From Rhizobiaceae bacterium (GTDB lineage: Bacteria > Pseudomonadota > Alphaproteobacteria > Rhizobiales > Rhizobiaceae), in assembly GCA_017640615.1 (NCBI GenBank), contig JAEPQK010000004.1, positions 62,001 through 126,000 on the forward strand: DNA of 64,000 nucleotides, written 5' to 3'. Of the stretch, positions 33,522-41,359 are shown piece after piece. A program made the position numbers and the translations under genes. The first letter of the stretch is position 1. The number at the start of each line of letters is the position of its first letter. The notes below the pieces were generated by a model that was not told where the DNA came from, made no database searches, and saw only the letters and a list, made by a program, of their open reading frames with translations.

Positions 33522-34583
33522 CTAGAGGCCACGCTTGCGAAGCGCTTCATCCAGAGCCGATAGCGTCAAAGGCTCCTCGTCTTGTGATTTGGGGCGGCGC
33601 ACAAGCTGGCCCTGTTCCTCAAGCGAAAGTTTGCCGTAGCTTGTGAGCGTTGTCATTGCGCCTTCGTGGCCCAGGTTCTGGCTCCACGCTTTGAATTCCG
33701 ATACAGAAAGGCCGCGCCGGTACATCTCCGAGACGATCATGTCTCGAAATCGGTGCGGCGTGAACTCCGGCAGCCCGGCACGGCGAAAAGCATCCTTGAA
33801 AATGACCCGAACCGGCGCCGCGTTCGCCCAGTGTTCCCGGCTTAGCCCATCAGCCTTGAAACATCGATCGTCGTCCTGGGCCAACGCTGTCTTGGAAAAC
33901 AGTGGATCATGGTCTCCAAACAGGAGCTCTGATTTCAGATAGGCGATCCAATCGAGGAATATCGGCTCGAAAACATCGTTGAGCGGGAAAAGAAAGGTGT
34001 CGATCCGCTTGGAAAACTTGGTGCTGACCTCCTTCGGGTCTTGCAGGACAAGCCTTCTTGCTTCGTCGAAGTGCCTGAGCTTGAGCGTGACCAACGCTCC
34101 ATCACGAATGCCCGTAATCGCCGTGAAGGCTATCAATGCCCGGTCCCGCTTCTCGACCGCGCTTTCCGAAGGCATGACCGCGACGACCCTTTCAATCATT
34201 TGCAAGGTCGGAAAGCTCTTTTCAGCCGGCGCAGTCGCAGCCCGCACTGCTTTTTCGGAGAGATTGAAATAGTCGATATCGGAAGGCTTGATCGCCCGCT
34301 TGAAGCCGGGTTGCAGTGCCAGCCATCCGAAGAACAACTTCAAATCGTTCAGGCTTGAGTGGACAGTCGCCGGTGCCAGCCCGGCCTTTGTCAGTGACTC
34401 CTTGAAGCCGACCGCCTGGCGTTGATCGAATGACTTGAAATCCCGTCTTCCGGTGAAGGTTTCGAAGCGGGTAAGTGAACGCGCAATCTGACGTATGGTT
34501 TGGTCTGATCTGCCGAGAGCGTGTTTCAGGTGGTGATAATAGTGCCGCTTGGTTCGTTCGTTGCCTGCGTTCTTGCCGCTCAT
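33522..34583 (-). CDS. Tyrosine recombinase upstream of hsdM
   Basis: A 353-residue phage-integrase family protein with an N-terminal core-binding domain (SDQTIRQIARSLTRFETF) and a catalytic domain: Arg in TGIRDGALVTLKL, H-x-x-R in TPHRFRDM, His in LGHEGAMTT and Tyr in SYGKLS. It is unlike the DUF4102 integrase at 38801 and lacks its arm domain. It lies 64 bp upstream of hsdM on the same strand, so it may be cotranscribed with the restriction genes. Site-specific recombination of the RM locus, or a relic of an older element, are both possible. Confidence 0.88.
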   Translation of the reverse strand: MSGKNAGNERTKRHYYHHLKHALGRSDQTIRQIARSLTRFETFTGRRDFKSFDQRQAVGFKESLTKAGLAPATVHSSLNDLKLFFGWLALQPGFKRAIKPSDIDYFNLSEKAVRAATAPAEKSFPTLQMIERVVAVMPSESAVEKRDRALIAFTAITGIRDGALVTLKLRHFDEARRLVLQDPKEVSTKFSKRIDTFLFPLNDVFEPIFLDWIAYLKSELLFGDHDPLFSKTALAQDDDRCFKADGLSREHWANAAPVRVIFKDAFRRAGLPEFTPHRFRDMIVSEMYRRGLSVSEFKAWSQNLGHEGAMTTLTSYGKLSLEEQGQLVRRPKSQDEEPLTLSALDEALRKRGL

Positions 34584-34703
34584 CTCGTGGTCCTCATTTC
34601 ATCGCGCGTCCGTGGTCAACAGCAATCAACCCCTGCCTGCCCATCCTGCGGGTTTGCCAATCGGTGGCTGATGCGGGCTTCTAGGCGAAGAAGCCTTACC
34701 CGC

Positions 34704-35138
34704 TTAGGCCGCGCTTCTGTCGCGTTTGCGTTCGTTCTCGATATCGATGATCGCGACTGATTTGGCGCTGGCAAACTTGTTCATTCGACACCCGCAAACT
34801 GCGCATCTACCTGCGATGGTGAGCACCTTGGTTGTGGTCTGCTTGAGGCTTTGTGAGCCCTCGGCAAAGCGTCGCGACTTGCGGCAACGCAGGCAATGCG
34901 CTTCGTCTGGTCCGGTGGGAGTTTTTCGGTTGGCCCATCTCCGCCGCAACCATGCCTTGGCTATTGCGCCGTCGATCACTCTTGGTTTCAAACCGTCGAT
35001 GGTCGGCATACCCTGTCGAAGCCAACTCCTGACCGTAGCGGGGTTGCGACCAATGGCATCCGCAAGTTCCGCGATCGAGTAGGTCTGGCTTGGGCGAATG
35101 CGCCTGAAGTCAGGCTTTCTCTTCTTGCGCGCCTTCAT
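34704..35138 (-). CDS. HTH protein with Cys-rich C-terminal part
   Basis: A 144-residue basic protein. Residues 18-50 (YSIAELADAIGRNPATVRSWLRQG) form a helix-turn-helix, and two cysteine pairs further on (CLRC at about 82 and CAVCGC at about 112) could bind zinc. It overlaps the upstream HTH gene by 4 bp. It probably regulates island genes or assists recombination. Confidence 0.75.
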   Translation of the reverse strand: MKARKKRKPDFRRIRPSQTYSIAELADAIGRNPATVRSWLRQGMPTIDGLKPRVIDGAIAKAWLRRRWANRKTPTGPDEAHCLRCRKSRRFAEGSQSLKQTTTKVLTIAGRCAVCGCRMNKFASAKSVAIIDIENERKRDRSAA

Positions 35139-35347
35139 CTGTTCGACCCGTATTCCGAGGTGGATCGGAATCGGTTTGAAGCGATCCAGGTATCGATATC
35201 TTCTGGCCGGTAAACCACCCGACGGCCGAGCTTGGCATAGTGTGGCCCGTCGCCGGAAAGACGCATCTTCGCCAGCGTGCTCAGGGAAAGTCCAACGCGC
35301 TCGGCAACCTGGCCGGCGCTCAATACAAGGGGCGATTGTGAAGTCAT
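35135..35347 (-). CDS. Excisionase/AlpA-like HTH protein (70 aa)
   Basis: A 70-residue DNA-binding protein with the excisionase-type winged helix: LSAGQVAERVGLSLSTLAKM, then the wing GPHYAKLGRRVVYRPEDIDTWIA. Such proteins control integrase direction or prophage/island promoters. It forms a coupled pair with the next gene, and a palindrome-rich promoter region lies just upstream. Confidence 0.82.
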   Translation of the reverse strand: MTSQSPLVLSAGQVAERVGLSLSTLAKMRLSGDGPHYAKLGRRVVYRPEDIDTWIASNRFRSTSEYGSNR

Positions 35348-35455
35348 TGATCCATTTCCATCAACGCGCCGGACAACCCCGGCAGGTGCTGGAAATGTGC
35401 GGCGCTAACGACGGGCAATGAACGTGCAAAGGGCTGCACGGTAGTGGGCGGTGGT

Positions 35456-35503
35456 GGTCCGGACCATGTATTTGTTTAATTATAACAATGGACTATGGTC
35501 CGG
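35456..35503. promoter_or_regulatory. Palindromic promoter/operator region before the HTH pair
   Basis: GGTCCGGACC (35456-35465) is a perfect 10-bp palindrome, and CCGGACCAT (35459-35467) recurs inverted at 35495-35503. The AT-rich centre holds ATTATA (35479-35484), which reads TATAAT on the minus strand, a plausible -10 box for the HTH genes that start at 35347. Binding by one of those proteins is inference. Confidence 0.55.
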
Positions 35504-35507
35504 CGCT

Positions 35508-36422
35508 TTACAGGTTCCCGCCCTTTTCGTCTTCCGGCCGTCGAAGGAACGTGGCCATCGTGGCAACCTTGTTGGCTGTAGGCTCGCCGAGCCGCTGCGG
35601 CCAGTTCTGGTACAACCACGCTTCGATGGATTTCTTCGGCGTTCTGCCGTCCGGTGCGATCGGTGCTTCGCGCGCGGCTCGGATCATGAACTCAAGATAA
35701 GGGAAACGGAGAGGATCGATGGCGGGCAGCGGTGGACCGGGCACTCCATCACCGGATGCGGTCAGCGCCACGCCTTGCGGACTTGCGCCCGGTGGCCTCA
35801 CGAACTCCTCAAAAGGTGCACGGTCCAGAACCACCACGCCCTTGTGTTTATAGACGGTCGTAATGGCGGCGGTGGTGACTTCAGCAAGTCCTAAATAGAA
35901 GGTGAGTTCGGCTTTCGGCGAACACCAATATTCCGGTTCGATCGCCAGGGTGCGCCCGGACTCTTCCAGGACAGACGCAACGAGGCGGCCTTGTGCCAAT
36001 TCATCACGAAGCCGCGCCACAGCATCCTGCCATCGCCTATGAGCAGCAAACTCGAGTTTCCATTCTTGGCGAAGCCTTGGTTCGGTCTCTGCCCACCACT
36101 CTTCGGCGCGGGCGATGTTGACCTGATGCGCCGTCCCGCTTTCGTTATAGATGGAGACGGGTCGTGCCTCGCCCCCTTCCTCTTGCTCGCGCCAATGTTT
36201 TCGCGGCGGAGCAAGTCGTGGACGTGCTTCGATCTCGGTATCATCCCATTTTTCGGTGAACCGAGCTCCCACCCGTGCCACCGCGTGCCGAAGATAAACA
36301 AGATTAGACGGGAGCCATTGGGCCAGCCGCCTGCGTACCGCCGCTTCCACTCGCCCGTCTTCGCTGTTGTCGGGCCAACAGGGCGGTCGATAGGGTCGCA
36401 TTGCTGCGTCAGAGCCTGCCAT
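35508..36422 (-). CDS. Island hypothetical protein (304 aa)
   Basis: A soluble protein rich in Trp, Arg and Glu. The N-terminal half is charged and helical (about 90-150, with EEWWAETEPRLRQEWKLEF). The C-terminal part has KKSIEAWLYQNWP followed by TANKVATMATFLRRPE, a pattern I have seen in alphaproteobacterial phage or island proteins and that resembles a small DNA-binding helix bundle. The family is not identified. It lies upstream of the HTH pair on the same strand. Confidence 0.65.
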   Translation of the reverse strand: MAGSDAAMRPYRPPCWPDNSEDGRVEAAVRRRLAQWLPSNLVYLRHAVARVGARFTEKWDDTEIEARPRLAPPRKHWREQEEGGEARPVSIYNESGTAHQVNIARAEEWWAETEPRLRQEWKLEFAAHRRWQDAVARLRDELAQGRLVASVLEESGRTLAIEPEYWCSPKAELTFYLGLAEVTTAAITTVYKHKGVVVLDRAPFEEFVRPPGASPQGVALTASGDGVPGPPLPAIDPLRFPYLEFMIRAAREAPIAPDGRTPKKSIEAWLYQNWPQRLGEPTANKVATMATFLRRPEDEKGGNL

Positions 36423-36684
36423 ATCGGCAGTTTCGACTAATCCTTGTGTGATTCGGAAGCCCCGCTGACCGGTTTTGCCCAGTCTTGGTTGGGGTCAACC
36501 AATGTGCGACTTCGTCAACGGTTCCTCGGTTCAACTAGCTACCCGCGCACTCACGGTGTGCAGAGCGCGTGTAGGCGGCTAAACCCTGTGCCGGAAACGC
36601 GGGCGTATGGCTTGGTTGCGTGGGACACGCAGCCCAAGTAGTCGAAGCCTTCGCCGCGATGCTGCCATGCCATTGCGGGATCAG

Positions 36685-37233
36685 TCACCTTGTAGATAAC
36701 CACAAGCCGAGCGCGATGATCAAAGGGGCAAGAAATCCGTACGTGAACCAAATTATCGGAACAATTTGCGCAATTTTTGCCTTCGATATCTTCTCGGTAG
36801 AAATCGACAGGCGAGCCATACCGAAGAGGTTTAGGAACCTCGTGAACGGGAACGCGTCGTTGATGTCCCCCATCGTGACAATGAATTTTTCTTTTGGAAA
36901 CTTGCTGATCATATACTTAGCAGTGTCCGGTTCAGACACGTGTCTCATCAACAGTTCTCTGTGCAGCGTTGCCGGGCCTGCCATCCGAGACGCCTCGGAT
37001 TGCAGGATGCGGTAGGACAATACTGCGAACATCAAGGCAACGATCAAAAAGGGGATGCTGATCCACAAAGAAATGGGATCGCTAGACGGAAAAAGCGGTG
37101 TCGAAATAAGAAAAGTGTGCACCAAAATGCACTTGCTCAGCAGACTCCAGAACAATTCGTGCCGGTACGTGAACTCTTCCCAGAATTTATCCGCCATCGT
37201 CATGTCTCTGGCGAATGCTTTGTCTTCAGGCAT
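36685..37233 (-). CDS. Island membrane protein of unknown family (182 aa)
   Basis: The protein has three to four predicted membrane helices: about 28-47 (LLSKCILVHTFLISTPLF), 53-72 (LWISIPFLIVALMFAVLSY) and a C-terminal one around 155-178 (IVPIIWFTYGFLAPLIIALG). Between them is a cytosolic domain of about 75 residues with SKFPKEKFIVTMGDIND. The N-terminal WEEFTYRHELFWSLLSK precedes the first helix. GC content is low for the window, a sign of recent acquisition. Two-helix membrane modules beside a soluble domain also occur in defence effectors, but no motif ties it to one. Confidence 0.65.
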   Translation of the reverse strand: MPEDKAFARDMTMADKFWEEFTYRHELFWSLLSKCILVHTFLISTPLFPSSDPISLWISIPFLIVALMFAVLSYRILQSEASRMAGPATLHRELLMRHVSEPDTAKYMISKFPKEKFIVTMGDINDAFPFTRFLNLFGMARLSISTEKISKAKIAQIVPIIWFTYGFLAPLIIALGLWLSTR

Positions 37234-37369
37234 GCTTGCGTTCCTGAGCTCAGCGGTCTTTCAAGTAGGATAGCATGAATTGCCGCGACGAGTCTTTAGC
37301 GATACATCCGTATTACACCCTCCTGGAATCGCGGAATGCACGGCTGCTAAAACAGCTGCCTTCAGCGGC

Positions 37370-37690
37370 TTACTCGCTCACATCGCGCCAGGTCACCCGC
37401 CGCAAATAACTTACCTTGTCCAGCTTGCGAATTGTCATGTTCTGCCGGTCGGCGGCCGATGGCAGAAGCATCTCGATTTCAAGCGTCGCGCCCCTGCCGC
37501 ATCCTGAGCAGCGCATCTGGTAGGGTACGTCATCCACTTCGATGTTTCCGAAGACCGTCTTGAGATCAGCGATTTCGAAGTTGTGGGAACGCTTGCAGTA
37601 GCGGCACCATATCCGCGCCAGCCGGTTTGACCGGGCTGCATCCGCCAGCGTGAACGATCCTTTGCGCTTGGGCCAATAAGGTTCGGGCAT
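37370..37690 (-). CDS. Small zinc-ribbon protein
   Basis: A 106-residue protein with two C-x-x-C knuckles: IWCRYCKRSHNF and MRCSGCGRGATLE. Together they can bind one zinc. The fold suggests a nucleic-acid or protein adaptor. The start at 37690 begins the conserved part; the frame runs further upstream into the SRAP gene without support. It is divergent from the SRAP gene with a 62-bp gap. Confidence 0.7.
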   Translation of the reverse strand: MPEPYWPKRKGSFTLADAARSNRLARIWCRYCKRSHNFEIADLKTVFGNIEVDDVPYQMRCSGCGRGATLEIEMLLPSAADRQNMTIRKLDKVSYLRRVTWRDVSE

Positions 37691-37752
37691 GAGAACGAAA
37701 TAGGAACATATGACTGTTGCCGTCAAGCGGTCCCGATGGCAACTTGGCCCGC

Positions 37753-38481
37753 ATGTGCAATCTCTATTCACTGACCAAAGGTCCGCAGGCGATCCTCGAA
37801 TTCGTCCGTGGCTTCGACAATGAAGCAGGCAATCTGCAGCCCGGCTCTATCTGGCCCGATTACGAAGCGCCAATTGTGCGGACGGACGCCAACGGCAAGC
37901 GAGTGCTGACCAAGGCGCGATGGGGTCTGCCTTCGTCGCAGAAAGCGCAGCTGGACGCTGCCTCAAAGCGCGCCGACAAAATGCGCGCCAAGGGAAAGCA
38001 GATAGACGACGCGGCTTTTGCCGAGCTTCTCAAAATGGAGCCGGACAAGGGAACGACCAATGTCCGCAACACTTCAAGCCGCCAATGGAAGCGATGGCTT
38101 GGCGTCGAAAACCGCTGCGTGGTGCCGCTCACTTCGTTTGCCGAGCCGGACCCCGCAAACAAGCCCGAGGGCGGACGCACCCCTAACGCCTGGTTCGCGA
38201 CAGGGCGGGATTATCCGCTGGCATTCTTCGCGGGCATCTGGGTGCCCCAATGGGAAAGTGTGCGCAAGGTGCGGGACGGGCTGGTGAAGGCGGACCTGTA
38301 CGGGTTTCTTACGACTGAGCCGAACAGCGTTGTTGCACCAATCCACCAGAAGGCGATGCCGGTGATCCTCACCACGGAAGATGAGATCGAATCGTGGATG
38401 ACCGCGCCGTGGGAGGAAGCGCAGGCACTCCAGCGGCCGCTACCGGATGATCTTTTAGTCCGTGTGGAAGAGGAGAAATAG
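37753..38481 (+). CDS. SRAP family protein (YedK/HMCES-like)
   Basis: A 242-residue protein that shields abasic sites in single-stranded DNA by forming a covalent link through its N-terminal Cys2 (MCNLYS). Family marks include the early Tyr-Ser, WGLPSS, NTSSRQWKRWL, the Glu in VPLTSFAEPD and the catalytic His in IHQKAMPV. The gene lies in the island, so this is probably an accessory copy. The exact start is required because Cys must be residue 2; an earlier in-frame ATG is rejected for that reason. Confidence 0.92.
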   Translation: MCNLYSLTKGPQAILEFVRGFDNEAGNLQPGSIWPDYEAPIVRTDANGKRVLTKARWGLPSSQKAQLDAASKRADKMRAKGKQIDDAAFAELLKMEPDKGTTNVRNTSSRQWKRWLGVENRCVVPLTSFAEPDPANKPEGGRTPNAWFATGRDYPLAFFAGIWVPQWESVRKVRDGLVKADLYGFLTTEPNSVVAPIHQKAMPVILTTEDEIESWMTAPWEEAQALQRPLPDDLLVRVEEEK

Positions 38482-38526
38482 GCGCGGGGACTCGCCCTAA
38501 CCGTTTTCACATGCAAGCATGATTGA

Positions 38527-38763
38527 ATGACCATGACTAGACCCAAACGATCTAGGAAACATGCCGACCGCAGTATCGACTGTCAGGAAGCCTTGGAGGA
38601 GCAAATCCAGGCGGCAATGGACGCTGCTTACGCTGCGGGGTGGAGTGACCAGGAGATAACGACTGCGGTCATGGAACTGGCAAACAACTGGTACTGGGCG
38701 TTGGCAGCGAAGGCCCAGACGGAAGCAGATATCGCCCGCGCCAAGGGCATCAGACCATGTTGA
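38527..38763 (+). CDS. Small hypothetical protein (78 aa)
   Basis: A soluble helical protein: a basic N-terminus (RPKRSRKHADRS), then QEALEEQIQAAMDAAYAAGW and WSDQEITTAVMELANNWYWAL. There is no signal peptide. It follows the SRAP gene by 45 bp and may share its transcript. The ATG at 38533 is an alternative start. Function unknown. Confidence 0.6.
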   Translation: MTMTRPKRSRKHADRSIDCQEALEEQIQAAMDAAYAAGWSDQEITTAVMELANNWYWALAAKAQTEADIARAKGIRPC

Positions 38764-38800
38764 AGCTGAGGCGCGCCGGGAAACGCAGAGTGCGAAAACA

Positions 38801-40045
38801 TTAACGAGCGGCTTCCTGTTTCAGGTCCGTTGCCAGCGACGCCGCGAGCCTGTTCCCGACAGACTCACTGGCAGCACGCACAGGATCATCGTGCAAATGT
38901 GCGTAACGCTGTGTCGTGGCGCTATTTGTATGGCCTAATAGCGCTCCGATGATAGGCAGGCTTGCTCCACCCGAAACTGCAACGCTTGCAAAACTGTGGC
39001 GCAGATCATGCAGGCGTACATCTTCGATACCAGCTTCAGCTCTCAGCCTACGCCAAACCTTTGGCGTACCCTCATAGTGCCCGTCGCCGCGATACGCCGG
39101 AAAAACATACGCGGACCCCGCATGTCGCGCGGTGGTTGCCAGTACTTCCAGCGCTCCCGCGTTCAGCGGTATTATCCGCTGTCCCGTCTTGGACTCTGAA
39201 ATGCGCAAATACCGTCCTTCGAAATCGACTTCGCTCCATTTAAGCGCTTCCATTTCGCCCTTGCGTGCGCCTGTAAATATCAGAAGCTTCAAGATGCCAA
39301 TGGCCTGAGGATTTGTGCCATCTGATATGGCATTCCGCATGGCCTCGCCCAGTGACACCAGCTCTTGCGGACTAAGGAAGCGGTTGCCCTTCCGATCGGC
39401 GAAGCGCTTGACACCGCGTACAGGATTGTTGTCGATCAGCCCGCAATCGAAGGCGTAAGAGAAAATTCCCCCGAGAAGCCCCACTGTGCGTGAGGCGGTT
39501 CCATTGCCGCCTGTTACGATCGCTCGGCCACGAAGCCCGGTCTTTTCGTCAACCGCCGTCTTGCCGTTTGCGACGTCTTGCAAGAAGCGCTTGATGTCGC
39601 CGCGCGTAACATCGTGAACCTTCATCTTTCCGAGAAGCGGTTTGATGTGACGTTCGATGCGCCCCCTGTCCGTCCCCAGGGTGCTGGTCTTTTTCGCGCC
39701 AGTCCCGTGAGCGAGATAAAGGTCGCACAATTCGGAAACAGTGAGCTGTTTCTTCGCCTCCTGTTTCTCCTTGGCGGGATCATCACCGTTTGCTGCGCGT
39801 CCCAACAGCTTTCGCGCTTCAGCTCGCGCTTGATCGACCGTCCATGGTGAGCCGTGAGCTCCAATGGTCATTCGGCGAGTTGGCGCGGCCCTGCCGTGAC
39901 CCGCGCGATACTTGCAGACGTATGACTTGCGACCACCCTTGGCGATCTTGATACCGAAGCCCTTCAGTTCGCCGTCCCAGAGGAAATAATCGGCGGCACC
40001 AGTCTTTGCGGCGTCAATGGCGGATTTTGTGAGCCTTGCGGACAT
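38801..40045 (-). CDS. Tyrosine integrase of the island, DUF4102 type
   Basis: A 414-residue integrase. The DUF4102 arm domain (about 1-95, FLWDGELKGFGIKI) is followed by a core-binding domain and the catalytic domain with Arg in FTGARKGEMEALKW, H-x-x-R in HDLRHSFAS, His in LLGHTNS and Tyr in TTQRYAHL. I chose ATG 40045, which starts the conserved ARLTKSAIDAAK segment. It lies 168 bp from the right junction and is the likely agent of insertion into tRNA-Arg(CCG). Confidence 0.95.
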   Translation of the reverse strand: MSARLTKSAIDAAKTGAADYFLWDGELKGFGIKIAKGGRKSYVCKYRAGHGRAAPTRRMTIGAHGSPWTVDQARAEARKLLGRAANGDDPAKEKQEAKKQLTVSELCDLYLAHGTGAKKTSTLGTDRGRIERHIKPLLGKMKVHDVTRGDIKRFLQDVANGKTAVDEKTGLRGRAIVTGGNGTASRTVGLLGGIFSYAFDCGLIDNNPVRGVKRFADRKGNRFLSPQELVSLGEAMRNAISDGTNPQAIGILKLLIFTGARKGEMEALKWSEVDFEGRYLRISESKTGQRIIPLNAGALEVLATTARHAGSAYVFPAYRGDGHYEGTPKVWRRLRAEAGIEDVRLHDLRHSFASVAVSGGASLPIIGALLGHTNSATTQRYAHLHDDPVRAASESVGNRLAASLATDLKQEAAR

Positions 40046-40060
40046 CCGGCCTCTCTTAGC

Positions 40061-40098
40061 GTGGTTACTTTTTGCACCAGAAACCACATAGTAACCAC
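40061..40098. repeat. Putative integrase arm sites, right end of island
   Basis: GTGGTTAC (40061-40068, inverted) and GTAACCAC (40091-40098), with AACCAC at 40082-40087, lie between the integrase start and the right junction. 40082-40098 equals 26607-26623 at the other end. They overlap the expected integrase promoter, so they may also mediate autoregulation. Confidence 0.7.
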
Positions 40099-40212
40099 CC
40101 GGAGCGGAACGTCAAGGAACCGTCGTCCATGTTCGTGGACGAACTTTTCTATTTATCAATAGCTTACCGACATTCTTGGAACGTTCGTACATGCCACGGA
40201 ACCATTCTCCCT

Positions 40213-40261
40213 TGCCCTCCGAAGGCAGAGGTCACAGGTTCGAATCCTGTCGGGTGCGCCA
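40213..40261 (+). repeat. attR: 49-bp direct repeat of tRNA-Arg(CCG) 3' end
   Basis: An exact copy of 26508-26556, lacking the tRNA 5' half. It marks the right junction of the island; chromosomal DNA resumes after 40261 with the AraC gene. Confidence 0.95.
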
Positions 40262-40289
40262 TCTACTTTCGTTCAGCCAGACGTCCCAC

Positions 40290-41180
40290 TCACGGCCAGG
40301 CGGCGTAGGACAAATCTTCACGTCCGGCGCGGTCGCGCGCTTTGCGGCGAAACTGCCCCGGCGACCTTCCGGTTTTGGAGCTGAAGAAGCGGTTGAAATA
40401 GGCCGGATCGGAAAAGCCCAGACGAAACGCCACCTGGCCGACCGGCATGCCGGTATTGGCCAGAAGTTCGCTGCCCTCGCGGATCAGCCCCTGATGCAGG
40501 AAGGCTTGCGGCGACATGCCGGTCGCGCGCATGACGGCGGTGCCGAGTCGCGTGCGCGTCACGCCCAGCATGGCGGCGTATTTGCCGACAGGCCAGTGAT
40601 CGCGCAAATGCTGCCCGGCCAGAGCGACAAAGCGCTCGGCCAGTCCCTGCGGCGCGCGCCCGTGCACGATGAGGTCGGCCCTCAGTAGCCGCCATGTCTG
40701 CAGGAGCACCAGGCCGAGATAGAGGCCTTGCGCAAGGTCGGTGCCGGGTGGTGCTTCCGACTGCTCGCGCGCATAACCGTCCAGTATCTGCGAAAACGCC
40801 TTCGCATCCTCAAGCGGCAGGGAAATGCGCTTTTCCAGCGCGCGCCTGATCTGCGCCCCCATCGGGCTCGCCGGCAGCGACTGGAAGATGGCAGTGTCGC
40901 GGATCGTAAGCAATTCCGCACGCGTTCCGGCCGTGGCTTTGATCTCGCGCGCATCGCCCGGCGGCAGCCAGATCAGCCGGGGTCCGAATATATCCACCGC
41001 ACCTGCATCGGGATCGTTGTCCGGAACCGAGACCGTTCCGGTGTGCAAAACCAGCAGGCTCGCACTCTCCCTGGCTATGCCATAGCCGACGCGCACCAGC
41101 GGGCTGACAATACGCTGCAGCATGGCGGGTGGTGCCTGATGCTGCGTACGATGTGCTGAAAGGGGCGGTGCGCTCGTCAT
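40290..41180 (-). CDS. AraC family transcriptional regulator
   Basis: A 296-residue regulator. An N-terminal cupin-like sensing domain (about 30-170) is followed by two helix-turn-helix motifs (about 195-290), with MLGVTRTRLGTAVMRATG and AFRLGFSDPAYFNRFFSSKTG, the AraC signature. It is divergent from the liv-type ABC transporter operon across a 179-bp gap, so it is the probable activator of that operon in response to its substrate. An upstream in-frame start at 41240 is less likely. Confidence 0.9.
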   Translation of the reverse strand: MTSAPPLSAHRTQHQAPPAMLQRIVSPLVRVGYGIARESASLLVLHTGTVSVPDNDPDAGAVDIFGPRLIWLPPGDAREIKATAGTRAELLTIRDTAIFQSLPASPMGAQIRRALEKRISLPLEDAKAFSQILDGYAREQSEAPPGTDLAQGLYLGLVLLQTWRLLRADLIVHGRAPQGLAERFVALAGQHLRDHWPVGKYAAMLGVTRTRLGTAVMRATGMSPQAFLHQGLIREGSELLANTGMPVGQVAFRLGFSDPAYFNRFFSSKTGRSPGQFRRKARDRAGREDLSYAAWP

Positions 41181-41359
41181 GAGCGCGACTCTGCCCGCTG
41201 ACCGCAAAATTGCAAGCAAAAGTACAATTCTTCGATCCATAAGTGCATTTTATGCGGCCGTGCCTTCATTACCCTTCATGCCACCGCGGAGAGACGCCGA
41301 GGCGATTTTGCCGCGTGAACCCGACCGGCTTGAGGCCGGCGGGACCAAGGGAGGAAATC

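Larger units (their letters stand above)
26557..40261. mobile_element. 13.7 kb genomic island in tRNA-Arg(CCG)
   Basis: The segment between the two 49-bp repeats carries a DUF4102 tyrosine integrase next to the right repeat, a type I restriction-modification operon with an inserted HEPN/Abi gene, a second tyrosine recombinase, two HTH proteins, an SRAP protein and several orphan genes. No conjugation, replication or phage structural genes are seen, so it is a non-self-transmissible island, perhaps mobilised by a helper. Defence genes are its main recognisable cargo. Confidence 0.95.

Noticed and set aside
30681..34583. An hsdS inversion (phase-variable) system
   Set aside because: A recombinase lies next to hsdM, but there is only one hsdS and I found no second target recognition domain or inverted repeats around it.
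36685..37233. A Pycsar or CBASS membrane effector
   Set aside because: No cyclase, sensor or other partner gene is adjacent and the helices alone do not support the call.
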